Source of the DNA: Chryseobacterium taiwanense
GTDB taxonomy: Bacteria > Bacteroidota > Bacteroidia > Flavobacteriales > Weeksellaceae
Direction of reading: 5' to 3'
Length of the DNA stretch: 64,000 bases
NCBI RefSeq assembly: GCF_000813825.1
Contig: NZ_JWTA01000002.1
Span: 119,040-183,039 of the forward strand
A program made the position numbers and the translations under genes. Position 1 is the first letter of the stretch, and the number at the start of each line of letters is the position of its first letter. Shown here one piece after another: positions 15,677 to 25,558 of the stretch. The notes below the pieces were generated by a model. That model was not told the DNA's origin and did not search any database. It saw nothing but the letters and a program-made list of their open reading frames with translations.

Positions 15677-17077
15677 ATGGAAAATTACAGACAGGAAAGC
15701 GATCTTTTAGGAGAACTAAATGTACCGATCAACGCATATTATGGAGTACAGACTCAGAGAGCAATAGATAATTTTAAGATTTCCGGACAGTTACTGTCTT
15801 CATATCCGGAATTTATAAAAGGATTGGCTTTTGTAAAAAAAGCAGCGGCTAAAACCAACTATGAATTAGGACTTCTGGATGAAAACTTATATTTCAAAAT
15901 TGCTGAAACCTGTGATGAACTTGTAAACGGAGAATTGCATGAGCAGTTTCCGGTAGATATGATTCAGGGAGGAGCGGGAACTTCAGTCAATATGAATGCG
16001 AATGAAGTGATCGCCAACAGAGTATTGGAAAAACTTGGAAAAAATAAAGGAGAATACGAATTCTGTTCTCCAAACGATCATATTAACCTTTCTCAATCGA
16101 CCAATGATGCCTATCCTACAGCGATCAAAATGGGATTGTTGCAGATGAATGATACATTGGTGGAAAAGCTGATTAAAATTGTGGAAGCTTTCCGTGAAAA
16201 AGGGAAAGAATTTCAGGACGTCATTAAAATGGGGCGTACTCAGCTTCAGGATGCTGTTCCGATGACATTAGGGCAGGAGTTTGAAGCCTTTGCCGCTACG
16301 TTGGAAGAAGATATTTCTAAACTGAATAACAATGCGAATCTTTTTGTAGAAGTGAATATGGGTGCAACGGCTATCGGAACAGGAATCAATGCTCCTTTAG
16401 GCTATGCAACCTTGTGTGCTAAGAATTTGGCTGAAATTACAGGTTTCCCTGTGGTTTCTGCACCTGATTTGGTTGAAGCAACGCCTGATACGGGATCTTA
16501 CGTGATTTATTCTTCTGCAATGAAGCGTCTTGCGGTGAAATTATCAAAAATCTGTAATGACCTAAGATTATTGTCTTCAGGACCAAGAGCAGGGCTTTCC
16601 GAAATTAATCTGCCTCCAATGCAGCCGGGATCTTCCATTATGCCGGGAAAAGTGAATCCTGTAATTCCGGAAGTGGTGAACCAGGTTTGCTTTAAAGTTT
16701 TTGGAAACGACCTTACCGTGACGTTTGCAGCAGAAGCGGGACAATTACAGTTAAATGTAATGGAACCCGTACTTTCCCACGCAATCATGGAAAATATTCA
16801 TTTCCTGAGCAATGCATTAGATACACTTCGTGAAAAATGTATTATAGGAATTACAGCGAACAAAGAAGTTTGCTTAAACATGGTAAAACACAGCATTGGT
16901 ATTGTAACGGCACTGAATCCTTACATCGGCTACAAGCAATCTACCCAGATTGCCAAAGAAGCATTAGTGACAGGAAAAAGCGTGTACAATTTAGTATTGG
17001 AAAAAGGAATCCTTTCTCAGGAAAAACTGGATGAAATTCTTGATCCTAAAAATATGCTGAAACCTCATAACAAATAA
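15677..17077 (+). CDS. aspA: Aspartate ammonia-lyase
   Basis: The 466-residue enzyme converts L-aspartate to fumarate and ammonia. It begins MENYRQESDLLGELNVP, in register with other family members. The frame is open from 15560, but that stretch contains the upstream terminator. Visible motifs are YYGVQTQRA, GGAGTSVNMNANEV, SQSTNDAYPTA, GRTQLQDAVP and the lyase signature GSSIMPGKVNP at about 318-328, whose Ser is the catalytic base in this superfamily. The VFGND stretch after the signature favours AspA over fumarase C. It appears to be transcribed alone. Confidence 0.93.
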   Translation: MENYRQESDLLGELNVPINAYYGVQTQRAIDNFKISGQLLSSYPEFIKGLAFVKKAAAKTNYELGLLDENLYFKIAETCDELVNGELHEQFPVDMIQGGAGTSVNMNANEVIANRVLEKLGKNKGEYEFCSPNDHINLSQSTNDAYPTAIKMGLLQMNDTLVEKLIKIVEAFREKGKEFQDVIKMGRTQLQDAVPMTLGQEFEAFAATLEEDISKLNNNANLFVEVNMGATAIGTGINAPLGYATLCAKNLAEITGFPVVSAPDLVEATPDTGSYVIYSSAMKRLAVKLSKICNDLRLLSSGPRAGLSEINLPPMQPGSSIMPGKVNPVIPEVVNQVCFKVFGNDLTVTFAAEAGQLQLNVMEPVLSHAIMENIHFLSNALDTLREKCIIGITANKEVCLNMVKHSIGIVTALNPYIGYKQSTQIAKEALVTGKSVYNLVLEKGILSQEKLDEILDPKNMLKPHNK

Positions 17078-17083
17078 ATAAAA

Positions 17084-17139
17084 TTGATGAGTGATAAATG
17101 GTAGTAATGTCTATCATTTATCACTTATCATCCATCAAG
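17084..17139. repeat. Imperfect inverted repeat between aspA and the glycosyltransferase
   Basis: TTGATGAGTGATAAATG and its near complement (ending CATCCATCAA) face each other across a short spacer. The element could act as a weak terminator, or it may be one of the interspersed palindromic repeats common in Chryseobacterium spacers. Confidence 0.5.
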
Positions 17140-17153
17140 TATAAAAATATCTC

Positions 17154-18008
17154 TTGAAGTTTTTAATCATCATTCCTGCGCATAATGAAGAAGCGCATCT
17201 GTCATTTACCTTAGAATCTTTACAGCAGCAAAGTTTCAGAGACTTTACCACAGTAATCGTTAATGATGGCTCTACGGACGGCACTCCTGAAGTGATTGGA
17301 CGTTTTACAGAATCGGATTCGCGTTTCCAGACCATTAATCTTCAAAAATCGGCACATCAACCCGGTTCAAAAGTGGTTGCAGCTTTTAAAAATGGATTAA
17401 ACACTCAAAATCTTGAGGAATTTGAAGTGATCTGTAAATTTGATGCAGATATTATTCTTCCTGAAAATTATCTTCAAACCATCAACGACGCCTTTCAAAA
17501 CAATCCCAAATATGGTTTAGTGGGAGGATTGCTCTATGTAGAGAAAAACGGAGAATGGGTATATGAAGGCAATTCAAATAAAGGCCACGTTCGCGGACCG
17601 ATGAAAGCATACAGAAAAGAATGCTTTGACGCGATGGGAGGAATAAGAGAAACGTTAGGATGGGATAATATTGATGCCATTCTGCTTGAAAATTTAGGCT
17701 GGAAAGAAGTGGTGTTACCTGAATTACAGGTAAAACTTTTAAAAGTGAAAGGAAGTGATTATACCATAAAACCGGCAGATTACTACGGCAGGTATTTTTA
17801 CTTTTTGGGATTAAATAGGTTTCTGGCATATATTGCTTCGTCAAAAGAAGCTATGAAAATCAAATCCTTATCGTTTTTCTTACAGATCATTAAAGCTTAT
17901 GAAAGCTGCCGTTCCCAACAATTGGAACTTAAAATTTCAAAAGATGAACAAAAAGCAATTAACGATCAGCGTTGGAATGCCTTAAAAAAGAAATGGTTGA
18001 AAATTTGA
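17154..18008 (+). CDS. Family 2 glycosyltransferase
   Basis: This 284-residue GT2 enzyme starts at a TTG codon: an in-frame stop lies 12 bases upstream and no ATG precedes the conserved FLIIIPAHNEE. The GT-A fold motifs are NDGSTDGTPE, the metal-binding FDADI and GGIRETLGWDNIDA, with no membrane span. It is followed, with overlap, by another glycosyl-transfer-type gene and, tail to tail, by a flippase and an FkbM methyltransferase. This suggests a role in building a cell-surface glycan. The sugar is not predictable from sequence. Confidence 0.85.
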   Translation: MKFLIIIPAHNEEAHLSFTLESLQQQSFRDFTTVIVNDGSTDGTPEVIGRFTESDSRFQTINLQKSAHQPGSKVVAAFKNGLNTQNLEEFEVICKFDADIILPENYLQTINDAFQNNPKYGLVGGLLYVEKNGEWVYEGNSNKGHVRGPMKAYRKECFDAMGGIRETLGWDNIDAILLENLGWKEVVLPELQVKLLKVKGSDYTIKPADYYGRYFYFLGLNRFLAYIASSKEAMKIKSLSFFLQIIKAYESCRSQQLELKISKDEQKAINDQRWNALKKKWLKI

Positions 18009-19072
18009 AAAAGATCGCCTACATAGAAATTGATACCCATGCTGAAATTGCGCAGAATTTCCTTGAATTGATGCAGGATTCTGAAAATTTTGCGGTGGAT
18101 TACTACTTTTCCGAAAAGATTAAAAAGCAGATTCAAGCAGGGGAGGAAAACGTTTTCCTTTCAGACAGTTCGATGATTATTGAGCAACTGAAAGCGAAAA
18201 AATATGATCTGATCATTGTTGGAACCGTTCATCGATATTTTAATACCTTTCAGGCGATTGCTGAGAAATACAATACGGCTTTTATTGTTCATAATATCAA
18301 TTTTACGACACTTTCAAAATTCAGTCTGTTCAGGAATGTTTTCAAGGAAGATTTTGTGTACAGGCTAAAGTTGTGGTGGAAAGAAGGGCTCTTCAGTGCT
18401 TCGGGGGTATATAAAAAAGCAAAAAAATTATTGGTATTAGATGAAGCATTTCGTTCTGAAAAATACAGGTTCTTACCGCTTTTTTGTACCACAGATTTTG
18501 AAAAGCAATCCGATCAAAAGTTGGTTATAGTGATTCCGGGAGGTGTCTCTCAGAAAAGAAGAGATTATAAAAGAATCTTTTCGAAGATACAAGAAATAGA
18601 TAAAAACTCAAAAGAAGGAGAAATTACAGAAAAATCAATTGAATTTGTCTTTTTAGGAAAAGCAAAAGGATCTGAATTAAAAGAAATCACAGATTTAGAG
18701 CGATCTCTGGAATATATTACGATTCAGTATTTTTCGGAAAGAGTTTCTTCTGAGGATTTTGAAAAGTGGATGCAGAAAGCCGACGTTTTGTGGTGTCCGA
18801 TTCAGCCAGAGACGGAATTTTTCAGTCATAAAGAAATCTACGGGGAAACGAAAATGACAGGAAATCTGGGTGATGCTATCAAATTCGGGAAATGGGCTGT
18901 TTTTTCGCGTAATTATCCTTCAAAATTAGATTTTATTATTCCTGAACAGGAAAATGTTATTGAGCAGTTTAAAACGCTTAAAAATACTTCGTACGACTTT
19001 CAGAAAAACTATAACAGGAAATCCGTTCAGAAAAATCTTGAGAATACGTTAACGAACTTAATTTCTATTTAA
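17993..19072 (+). CDS. Putative glycosyltransferase
   Basis: The 359-residue cytosolic protein starts at an ATG overlapping the previous gene by 16 bases; a start 21 bases upstream is possible. Recognisable features are KIAYIEIDTHAEIA, a Rossmann-like first half with YDLIIVGTVHRYF, and a second half with FVFLGKAKG and KADVLWCPIQPETEFFSHKEIYGETKMTGN, the last resembling the nucleotide-sugar site of GT-B enzymes. Family assignment is uncertain. Its 3' end overlaps the convergent flippase gene by 8 bp. It probably acts with the GT2 enzyme. Confidence 0.65.
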   Translation: MVENLKKIAYIEIDTHAEIAQNFLELMQDSENFAVDYYFSEKIKKQIQAGEENVFLSDSSMIIEQLKAKKYDLIIVGTVHRYFNTFQAIAEKYNTAFIVHNINFTTLSKFSLFRNVFKEDFVYRLKLWWKEGLFSASGVYKKAKKLLVLDEAFRSEKYRFLPLFCTTDFEKQSDQKLVIVIPGGVSQKRRDYKRIFSKIQEIDKNSKEGEITEKSIEFVFLGKAKGSELKEITDLERSLEYITIQYFSERVSSEDFEKWMQKADVLWCPIQPETEFFSHKEIYGETKMTGNLGDAIKFGKWAVFSRNYPSKLDFIIPEQENVIEQFKTLKNTSYDFQKNYNRKSVQKNLENTLTNLISI

Positions 19073-20543
19073 ATTTAAAAATACTTTTGATAAAGTTTTT
19101 GTTCAGATAATCCTCGATCGGGAAAACCTTTGTGAAATAATTTCCGATAAAAATCAATACCAAAACTACTGAGGGTTTATAAACCAAATTGACAAAGTTG
19201 TTATCAAAATTAGGTAAAACAATTGCTACTGTGATCGCCAAAGTACAGATGATGGAAACAAAGATCATTTCTATCGTTAAAGGTGAAACCTTGAAGACGA
19301 TGTAATTGAAAATGATTTTTACCACATTGTAAGTCGTTAAAGAAATCGCGGTTGACAAAGCAATTCCTACAAGTTTCAGCTCCGTATTTTTGATGAAATA
19401 AAAATTCAGACCAATCGTTAAACCTGCCAATAAAAGCATCACCAAAATATTGAAACGGTAATGTTTTGAAAGGGAAATGATATTCCCGTTGAATCCTGTT
19501 GCCAAATCGACTAAAACGGCAGAGCCCCAGATCCAGATCACCGGTTCATACATTCTTAGCATAACCCCGTTTTTAGGCATAAACTGAGTAAGGTAAGGGA
19601 AACCTACCATGATGCAGGAAAATAATACAGCCCCTAAGAAATATAAAGTAAGGGAAGTCTTTTTGTGGAATCTGTCAAGTCCTTCCATGTCGCCATCTGC
19701 AAGATGCTGACTAATGATAGGTGCTGAAATATTAAACAATCCAAGTTGGGGAATCGAGATCAGGGAAATCAAAGCATATAGAACAGAATAAATCCCGTTT
19801 TCTTCCATTCCCATGAATTCACCGATCATAAAACTATTAATCGCAAGATAGTTCCCGAAAGTTCCTAGAAACCCAAAGAAACTGTAGTTCAAGAATTCTT
19901 TCCAGAAATCATCTTTTTTGAAATAATCGGTACTTAGATCAAAGTTAATCTTCTGAAGTTTATTGGTGTAATAAATATACCCGAAAAGCATGAGTGCAAA
20001 TATACCGAAGAAAAATGCCAGTGCAATATTTTGTGACAGGGAAAAATAAAAGAAAAGGCAAAAAGCTCCCAGATTGGCAATCTTAGGAAAAAGATTGTCA
20101 AAAATATTGGAAACTACGATTCTTTTGAAGTTGGAGACGTATTTATTGAAAATCGCACAGAGCGATAAGACTAAAATTAAGGGTAAGATAATTTCCTTGA
20201 TTTTCCATGCCTCCGAATGCGCAAATTTTGGATAAAAATAGGGTAACGCGAAAAATACAATGGAAAATAGGAGAAAATTAATAAGAATACTTACCAATGA
20301 AAGGGAGAGCATATTCTGTGTTTTTCCGTCTTTTTGTAAAGCATGAAAAAATTTCACGTTCGCATAAGAAATTCCGAAAACAACGAAAGGGACAAGCATT
20401 TCAGCAGTCTGCATACTGTAACGAAGCTTTCCGTAAAATTCAAAATCATTGGGAAAAATAAAAAGTGCCGAAACCGTCCCCAGTAAAAAACCAATATACC
20501 CAATGATGGAATATTTGAAGCCCTGTCTTGCTACTAAACTCAT
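19065..20543 (-). CDS. Polysaccharide/oligosaccharide flippase (Wzx/MVF-like)
   Basis: This 492-residue integral membrane protein has about 12-14 hydrophobic segments, starting with KYSIIGYIGFLLGTVSALFI. Its length and the character of its loops match polysaccharide-biosynthesis export proteins of the MOP superfamily, which move lipid-linked sugars across the inner membrane. It is 8 bp downstream of the FkbM methyltransferase gene in the same direction and converges on the glycosyltransferase genes, so both units likely serve one surface glycan pathway. Confidence 0.85.
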   Translation of the reverse strand: MSLVARQGFKYSIIGYIGFLLGTVSALFIFPNDFEFYGKLRYSMQTAEMLVPFVVFGISYANVKFFHALQKDGKTQNMLSLSLVSILINFLLFSIVFFALPYFYPKFAHSEAWKIKEIILPLILVLSLCAIFNKYVSNFKRIVVSNIFDNLFPKIANLGAFCLFFYFSLSQNIALAFFFGIFALMLFGYIYYTNKLQKINFDLSTDYFKKDDFWKEFLNYSFFGFLGTFGNYLAINSFMIGEFMGMEENGIYSVLYALISLISIPQLGLFNISAPIISQHLADGDMEGLDRFHKKTSLTLYFLGAVLFSCIMVGFPYLTQFMPKNGVMLRMYEPVIWIWGSAVLVDLATGFNGNIISLSKHYRFNILVMLLLAGLTIGLNFYFIKNTELKLVGIALSTAISLTTYNVVKIIFNYIVFKVSPLTIEMIFVSIICTLAITVAIVLPNFDNNFVNLVYKPSVVLVLIFIGNYFTKVFPIEDYLNKNFIKSIFKFK

Positions 20544-20551
20544 AGGTTTTC

Positions 20552-21346
20552 TTATTGGGGTTTAGGGGTGAAAATAATATTATTGATGTATTCGGTCTTA
20601 TTTTTTTCGTTGGCACTGTTTTTCAGCAAAACTTCTTCAGTCAGTTCTTCCAGTTCAAAGTTTTTTCTGTTCAGGTATTTTACATCAAATCCCCATGAAG
20701 CTACTTCTGCAATTTCGTTCCAGATAGGAGTGTTATGATGCCTTTGTTCCATTTCTACCATCAAGGTAGGCTGGAATTTTTGAATAGTTTCCTTAGCTCC
20801 GTTCAGGGTTTTCATCTCGTTGCCCTCAACATCTATTTTGATGAAGTCTAGTTGTGTGATGGCCTGTTTTTTTGCCCAATCATCCAGTTTTACAACGTCT
20901 ACTTTTTCGGTGTAGCTTTTTTCTTCACCTTTTTCTTTATACGAAGTGTTCAGCGTTCCACGAGAAGCAATCATTTTTCCGTTGATGATAGGAACTTTAA
21001 ATTCAGCGGTGGTATTTTCATCAGAAAGTGCTACCGAGTGAATGTGCATTGATGGAAACAGCCTTTTTAATCTACTGTTCAGTTTTTTATTGGGTTCGAA
21101 ACCGTAAATATTCTGAGGTTTCAGTTTGTTTTCCAGTTGATATAGAAATGTCCCCACATTGGCTCCGATGTCAAAAATCACTGCATTGTCTTGAAGATAT
21201 TCTTTAATCCAAACCAATTCAGGCTCTACATTGCGTGTAGAAAAGTTTTCTTTGCTAAGTTTATATAAGCTTTTGAAGTATCTCCTCTTATAAAAACTTG
21301 GACTTATGTATTGAAGATTTTCTGCAATCCTTTGATATAAAGACAT
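20552..21346 (-). CDS. FkbM family methyltransferase
   Basis: The 264-residue SAM-dependent methyltransferase has motif I VIFDIGANVGTFL, the acidic YGFEPNKK, and FIKIDVEGNEMKTLNGA with TLMVEMEQRHH later, all typical of FkbM proteins that O-methylate sugars. A start at 21379 is open, but an exact -7 promoter box overlaps that codon, so the Met at 21346 (MSLYQRIAENL) is preferred. It is co-directional with the flippase and probably methylates the exported glycan (inference). Confidence 0.87.
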   Translation of the reverse strand: MSLYQRIAENLQYISPSFYKRRYFKSLYKLSKENFSTRNVEPELVWIKEYLQDNAVIFDIGANVGTFLYQLENKLKPQNIYGFEPNKKLNSRLKRLFPSMHIHSVALSDENTTAEFKVPIINGKMIASRGTLNTSYKEKGEEKSYTEKVDVVKLDDWAKKQAITQLDFIKIDVEGNEMKTLNGAKETIQKFQPTLMVEMEQRHHNTPIWNEIAEVASWGFDVKYLNRKNFELEELTEEVLLKNSANEKNKTEYINNIIFTPKPQ

Positions 21347-21368
21347 TGGTGTAATTTTAGACGGGATG

Positions 21369-21376
21369 CAAAGATA
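21369..21376 (-). promoter_or_regulatory. -7 promoter box of the FkbM/flippase operon
   Basis: TATCTTTG on the minus strand is an exact TAnnTTTG match 22 bp upstream of the chosen start codon. A TTG at -33 was not found. Confidence 0.6.
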
Positions 21377-21464
21377 CACAAAAATGTTAAATTCCTGTTA
21401 AAAATATTGAATTGTATTAGATTGATTATCAGTATGTAATTTAGATTTTTTGTTCAGTGAAACT

Positions 21465-22127
21465 TTATGAAAAAGGAGCATTCAGAAAATCATTCAATGG
21501 TTTCATGAGTTTGAAAACTTTTGCAAGATTTTTTGCGGCATTTTTATTCAAAATCTCTTCATCTTTCAGATAATATACCACGATGAAATTTTTCAGTTTT
21601 AAAAATTCTGCCATCGGATCTTCCTTTTCAAAACCTTGCGGAACTTTTTTCAGTTTATCATCTTGATCCAATTCCGGGAAATGCTTTTTGAAGTCTTTAT
21701 TTTTTAAGATAGCCAGAAACTCATTTCCGTACAAAGAAATTTCTTTTCGAAGCTCTTTTAAAACTGCAGATTCTGGCATGTAAATTCCTCCAGCGATAAA
21801 AGATTTTCCGGGTTCCAGATGAAGATAATAGCCACCTTTCTGACTTCCTTTTCCCATTCCAAGTGATGCTCCGAAATTGGTTTTATAAGGGATTTTATCT
21901 TTGGAAAATCTCGTGTCACGGTAAATTCTGAATAAAGACTTTTTTGCATCAATTTTAGCTAGCTCCTCATCAAACTCAGACATCTCCTTAAGCAGATCTT
22001 CCAAAAATGCAATCACATTCTGTTGAGACTCTGTGTAAAGATTTTTATTTTCTGTAAACCATTCGCGGTTGTTGTTTTTGTTAAGTTTCTTTAAAAATCC
22101 GAAAACTTCAGGAGAGAGTGTTGTCAT
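21465..22127 (-). CDS. DUF2461 domain-containing protein
   Basis: The 220-residue protein matches the DUF2461/TIGR02453 family throughout: FLKKLNKNNNREWFTENK near the N terminus, then FRIYRDTRFSKDKIPYKTNFG and GGYYLHLEPGKSFIAGGIYMPE. The family is widespread and cytosolic with no established function. No operon partner is evident. The MacAB-like export operon lies on the same strand upstream but with an 80-bp gap. Confidence 0.88.
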   Translation of the reverse strand: MTTLSPEVFGFLKKLNKNNNREWFTENKNLYTESQQNVIAFLEDLLKEMSEFDEELAKIDAKKSLFRIYRDTRFSKDKIPYKTNFGASLGMGKGSQKGGYYLHLEPGKSFIAGGIYMPESAVLKELRKEISLYGNEFLAILKNKDFKKHFPELDQDDKLKKVPQGFEKEDPMAEFLKLKNFIVVYYLKDEEILNKNAAKNLAKVFKLMKPLNDFLNAPFS

Positions 22128-22208
22128 AATTGGGGGAGAGTTTATAGTGTAAAGCTGAGTGTTTAAATACTATTATTGTGATTTGCTTTTTATTCAAAAT
22201 TACAAAAA

Positions 22209-23438
22209 CTATTCATATCTCAGCGCTTCAATCGGATCAAGTTTTGAAGCTTTTAAAGCAGGATAATATCCAAAAAACACTCCGGTAATGGCGCAGACAA
22301 TAAATGAAACAATGATTGAAGATTCGGTAATAAAAGTCGGCCAGGAAAGGAAAAAAGTAACCAGTTCTGAAGCAAGGATTCCCAGCAAAACACCGAGGAT
22401 TCCGCCGGTAACACTGATCATAATGGCTTCAATTAAAAACTGATATAAAATATCTTTTCCTCTTGCGCCGATTGACATTCTCAATCCGATTTCTTTGGTT
22501 CTTTCGGTTACGGAAACGTACATGATGTTCATAATTCCGATTCCTCCTACAATAAGGGAAATTCCGGCAATGGCAGATAAAAGCACTGTTAAAAGCTGAC
22601 TGGTGGAGCTCATGGTAGAAATCAATTCAGCCTGAGTTCTTACAGAGAAATCATCGTTACTTCCGTCTTCGGGAAGTTTATGTTGTTTCCTTAAAATTTC
22701 TGAAACCTGATCAGTAGCCTGTTCAGAAGTATCTTCGCTGGTAGAGGAAGCATAAATAGTTTGAACATAAGTAATTCCCAAAAATCGTCTCTGTACTGTA
22801 TTAAAAGGAGCAACGATCACATCGTCCTGATCCTGCCCAAATGCATTTGAACCTTTGGAGGCTAAAACACCGATCACTTTCATCGGAACCTTATTAAATC
22901 TGATAATACTTCCTATCGGATTTTCTCCATTGGGAAATAGGTTGGTGACAACGGTTTGACCAAGTAAACAGACTTTATTAGATGAAGTGACATCTTTTTT
23001 GGTGAAAAGCGAACCAGAAGCAATTCCCCAGTCTCTGATACTGAAATAATCTTCATTGACTCCCTGAAGCTGGGTTGGCCAGTTATTGGCACCGCTTATG
23101 GCCTGTCCGTTTGTTTGAACCGCCGGAGAAACGTAAGAAACATCGGGAGCACCTTTGGCAATGGCATCTGCATCTTGGGTTTTCAAGGTTTGTAAACCTG
23201 TCGCTCCGATTCTTGCTCCTCCGGAAACATTCACATTACTCGATGGTCGAATCGTAATCATATTTGAACCCATAGATGAAAGCTGATCGCTGATACTTTT
23301 TTTTGATCCCTCTCCAATGGCAGTCATTGCGATTACAGAGGCAACTCCGATAATGATTCCGAGCATGGTAAGAAATGCACGGAGTTTGTTTCGTAAAAGT
23401 GCTTTCCAGGCGATTCTGAAGAGATTTGAAAGATTCAT
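22209..23438 (-). CDS. MacB-type ABC transporter permease
   Basis: This 409-residue protein has one N-terminal membrane span (FLTMLGIIIGVASVIAMTAIGEGS), a large periplasmic MacB-PCD-like domain, and three C-terminal FtsX-type spans (GISLIVGGIGIMNIMYVSVTERTKEIGLR and after). Such permeases use mechanotransmission to push substrates through a TolC duct. Here the ATPase is a separate polypeptide encoded immediately upstream, rather than fused as in E. coli MacB. Fourth gene of a TolC-adaptor-ATPase-permease operon. Confidence 0.92.
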   Translation of the reverse strand: MNLSNLFRIAWKALLRNKLRAFLTMLGIIIGVASVIAMTAIGEGSKKSISDQLSSMGSNMITIRPSSNVNVSGGARIGATGLQTLKTQDADAIAKGAPDVSYVSPAVQTNGQAISGANNWPTQLQGVNEDYFSIRDWGIASGSLFTKKDVTSSNKVCLLGQTVVTNLFPNGENPIGSIIRFNKVPMKVIGVLASKGSNAFGQDQDDVIVAPFNTVQRRFLGITYVQTIYASSTSEDTSEQATDQVSEILRKQHKLPEDGSNDDFSVRTQAELISTMSSTSQLLTVLLSAIAGISLIVGGIGIMNIMYVSVTERTKEIGLRMSIGARGKDILYQFLIEAIMISVTGGILGVLLGILASELVTFFLSWPTFITESSIIVSFIVCAITGVFFGYYPALKASKLDPIEALRYE

Positions 23439-23463
23439 TTCGTTTCAGGTTTAGGATTAACAA

Positions 23464-24213
23464 TTATTTATAATCATCATTTGTAGGAAGATTTTCCAGT
23501 GCTTCTCTTGCAGATTTTATATCTTCATTTTTAATGTCTTTAATGACTTTTCCATCTCTGAGTGTAACGGTTCGGCTGCTGAAAGTCGCAATATCCGGTT
23601 CGTGGGTGACAAAAACGATTGTGCTTCCCTGTTGATTTAAATCTTGCATCAATGCCATGATTTCGTAGGAAGTTCTTGTGTCTAGGTTTCCTGTGGCTTC
23701 ATCTGCCAAAATCATTACAGGTTCGTTGACTAAAGCTCTTGCAATAGCGACTCTCTGTTGTTGTCCTCCAGACATCTGATTAGGTAAATGATCAATTCTG
23801 CTTTCCAATTTTACGGCAGTCAATGCTTTCAAAGATCTTTCATGTCTTTCTTCTGATGAAATTTTAGGATTGTATAAAAGAGGAAGCTCTACATTTTCTT
23901 TGGCTGTTGTTCTAGGTAAAAGATTGTATGACTGAAAGACGAATCCGATTTTTTTATTTCTTAAAATGGCGAGTTCATCACGATCCAGATTTTGGATGTT
24001 AATTCCGTCAAGGAGATAATCTCCGCCTGAAGGTTTGTCAAGGCAACCAATGATGTTCAGTAAGGTAGATTTTCCTGAACCGCTGCTTCCCATAATCGTC
24101 ACAAATTCACCTTTTTCTACGGTAAATGTAACGCCCTTCAAAGCATGAACGACTTCATCACCCATCCTGAACTCTCTTTTCAGATCGTGTATTTCGAGAA
24201 TTTTATCAGCCAT
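23464..24213 (-). CDS. ABC transporter ATP-binding protein (MacB/LolD type)
   Basis: The 249-residue ATPase shows Walker A GSSGSGKST, Q-loop FQSYNLLP, signature MSGGQQQRVAIARAL, Walker B VMILADEATGNLD and the switch His in VFVTHEPD. It energises the permease encoded 25 bp downstream. The short C-terminal extension (NLPTNDDYK) is not part of the core fold. Substrates could be macrolides, siderophores or peptides; the sequence does not say which. Confidence 0.93.
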   Translation of the reverse strand: MADKILEIHDLKREFRMGDEVVHALKGVTFTVEKGEFVTIMGSSGSGKSTLLNIIGCLDKPSGGDYLLDGINIQNLDRDELAILRNKKIGFVFQSYNLLPRTTAKENVELPLLYNPKISSEERHERSLKALTAVKLESRIDHLPNQMSGGQQQRVAIARALVNEPVMILADEATGNLDTRTSYEIMALMQDLNQQGSTIVFVTHEPDIATFSSRTVTLRDGKVIKDIKNEDIKSAREALENLPTNDDYK

Positions 24214-24286
24214 GACAGTTTGTTGTTAATTGGTTGCTTATTTCTAGCCATTTTTTAAATTATTAAAACTCAAATTAAAAATCCTG

Positions 24287-25555
24287 CTATCTAGGACCGC
24301 CTCCACCGGATCCGCTACTCTTATTTCCTGTATTTCGTCTTTGAGGCATAAACGGACTTTTTGCAGAGCCTCCGGAAGATTTTTTAGATAAGCTTTTGTA
24401 TCCGGTAATGATGTTATCGCTTTTATTTAAGCCGGAAACTACTTGTATTTCCGTATCATTATCCATTCCTGTTTTTATTCTTTTGCGGGTGACAATGCTG
24501 TCTTTTCCGATGACCCAAACACTGCTTTCGTTTTCAGTATCCGCTTTTTCTTTTATTTGTTCACTGCCTTTTCCTTTTTTACCCTTTTTGCCATTCGCCA
24601 AAGGAGGATTGGTTTTATATTTTTTTATCACCAAGCTATCAGGTTTGAAACTGGTTGCTGAAGCAGGGATTTTCATAATATTATCCAAAACCTCAGTGTA
24701 AATAGTGATATTGGCAGTCATTCCGGGTTTTAATTTTAAACTTGAATTGTCTGCATTAATCATGGTGGTGTAATTCACAACATTTGATGAAACGGTAGGT
24801 TGAAGTCGTACTTCTGAAACACTTCCGTTAAAAGTTTCATTAGGGAAAGCATCGACGGTAAAGGTGGCTTTTTGTCCCACTTTTACATTTCCTATATCAG
24901 CTTCATCAACAGATGCACGAATCTGCATTTTAGTTAAATCTTTTGCAATACTGAAAAGAGTAGGAGTGCTGAAACTAGAGGCGACGGTTTGTCCTTCACT
25001 TACATTTCGGTTTAAAACCGTGCCGTCGATTGGAGAGTAAATATTGGTTAATGATAAATTTTTATTAGCGGTAGAAAGTTGAGCATTCACAGAATTTACC
25101 TGTGCTCTTGCGACATTGATTTGATTTTGTGCTACATCATAATCTGCTTTACTGATGGCTCCGACTTTATATAACTGACTTTGGCGGTTGAAGTTGATTT
25201 CATTATACGCCAGATTACTTTTTGCATTTTGTAAATTGGCATTGATCTGCTCTGTTTGAAATTGCAAAAGATCGGGATCTAAAGTGGCCAAAAGCTGTCC
25301 CTTTTTTACGGTAGAATTGAAATCAACATAAATATTTTTAATAATTCCTGAAACCTGTGTACCCACTGCAACGGTATCTACAGGTTGCACTGTTCCTGTT
25401 GCGGTAATGGAATTTGAAATTTCACCCATTTCCGGTTGTACAGTTTCCAACTGAATATTTACCTGTTCTTCTTTGATGAAAAAATACCAAATCGCACCCA
25501 AAACAATGATCCCAGCGGCGATCCAATACAGCCATTTTTTACTTTTTGCTTTCAT
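24287..25555 (-). CDS. Periplasmic adaptor protein of the MacAB-type exporter
   Basis: This 422-residue membrane fusion protein has an N-terminal anchor (WLYWIAAGIIVLGAIWYFF), a biotinyl-lipoyl-like half (GTQVSGIIKNIYVDFNSTVKKGQLLATLD), a helical hairpin, the second lipoyl half (IYSPIDGTVLNRNVSEGQTV) and a beta barrel. A Lys/Gly-rich insert (GKKGKKGKG) and a Gly/Ser-rich tail are unusual but probably disordered. It links the inner-membrane permease to the TolC-like channel encoded just upstream, with 3 bp between the genes. Confidence 0.92.
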   Translation of the reverse strand: MKAKSKKWLYWIAAGIIVLGAIWYFFIKEEQVNIQLETVQPEMGEISNSITATGTVQPVDTVAVGTQVSGIIKNIYVDFNSTVKKGQLLATLDPDLLQFQTEQINANLQNAKSNLAYNEINFNRQSQLYKVGAISKADYDVAQNQINVARAQVNSVNAQLSTANKNLSLTNIYSPIDGTVLNRNVSEGQTVASSFSTPTLFSIAKDLTKMQIRASVDEADIGNVKVGQKATFTVDAFPNETFNGSVSEVRLQPTVSSNVVNYTTMINADNSSLKLKPGMTANITIYTEVLDNIMKIPASATSFKPDSLVIKKYKTNPPLANGKKGKKGKGSEQIKEKADTENESSVWVIGKDSIVTRKRIKTGMDNDTEIQVVSGLNKSDNIITGYKSLSKKSSGGSAKSPFMPQRRNTGNKSSGSGGGGPR

Positions 25556-25558
25556 AGT

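Noticed and set aside
19065..19072. Eight-base overlap of convergent genes as a possible frameshift or assembly error
   Set aside because: Both proteins end naturally for their families, and short convergent overlaps are common.
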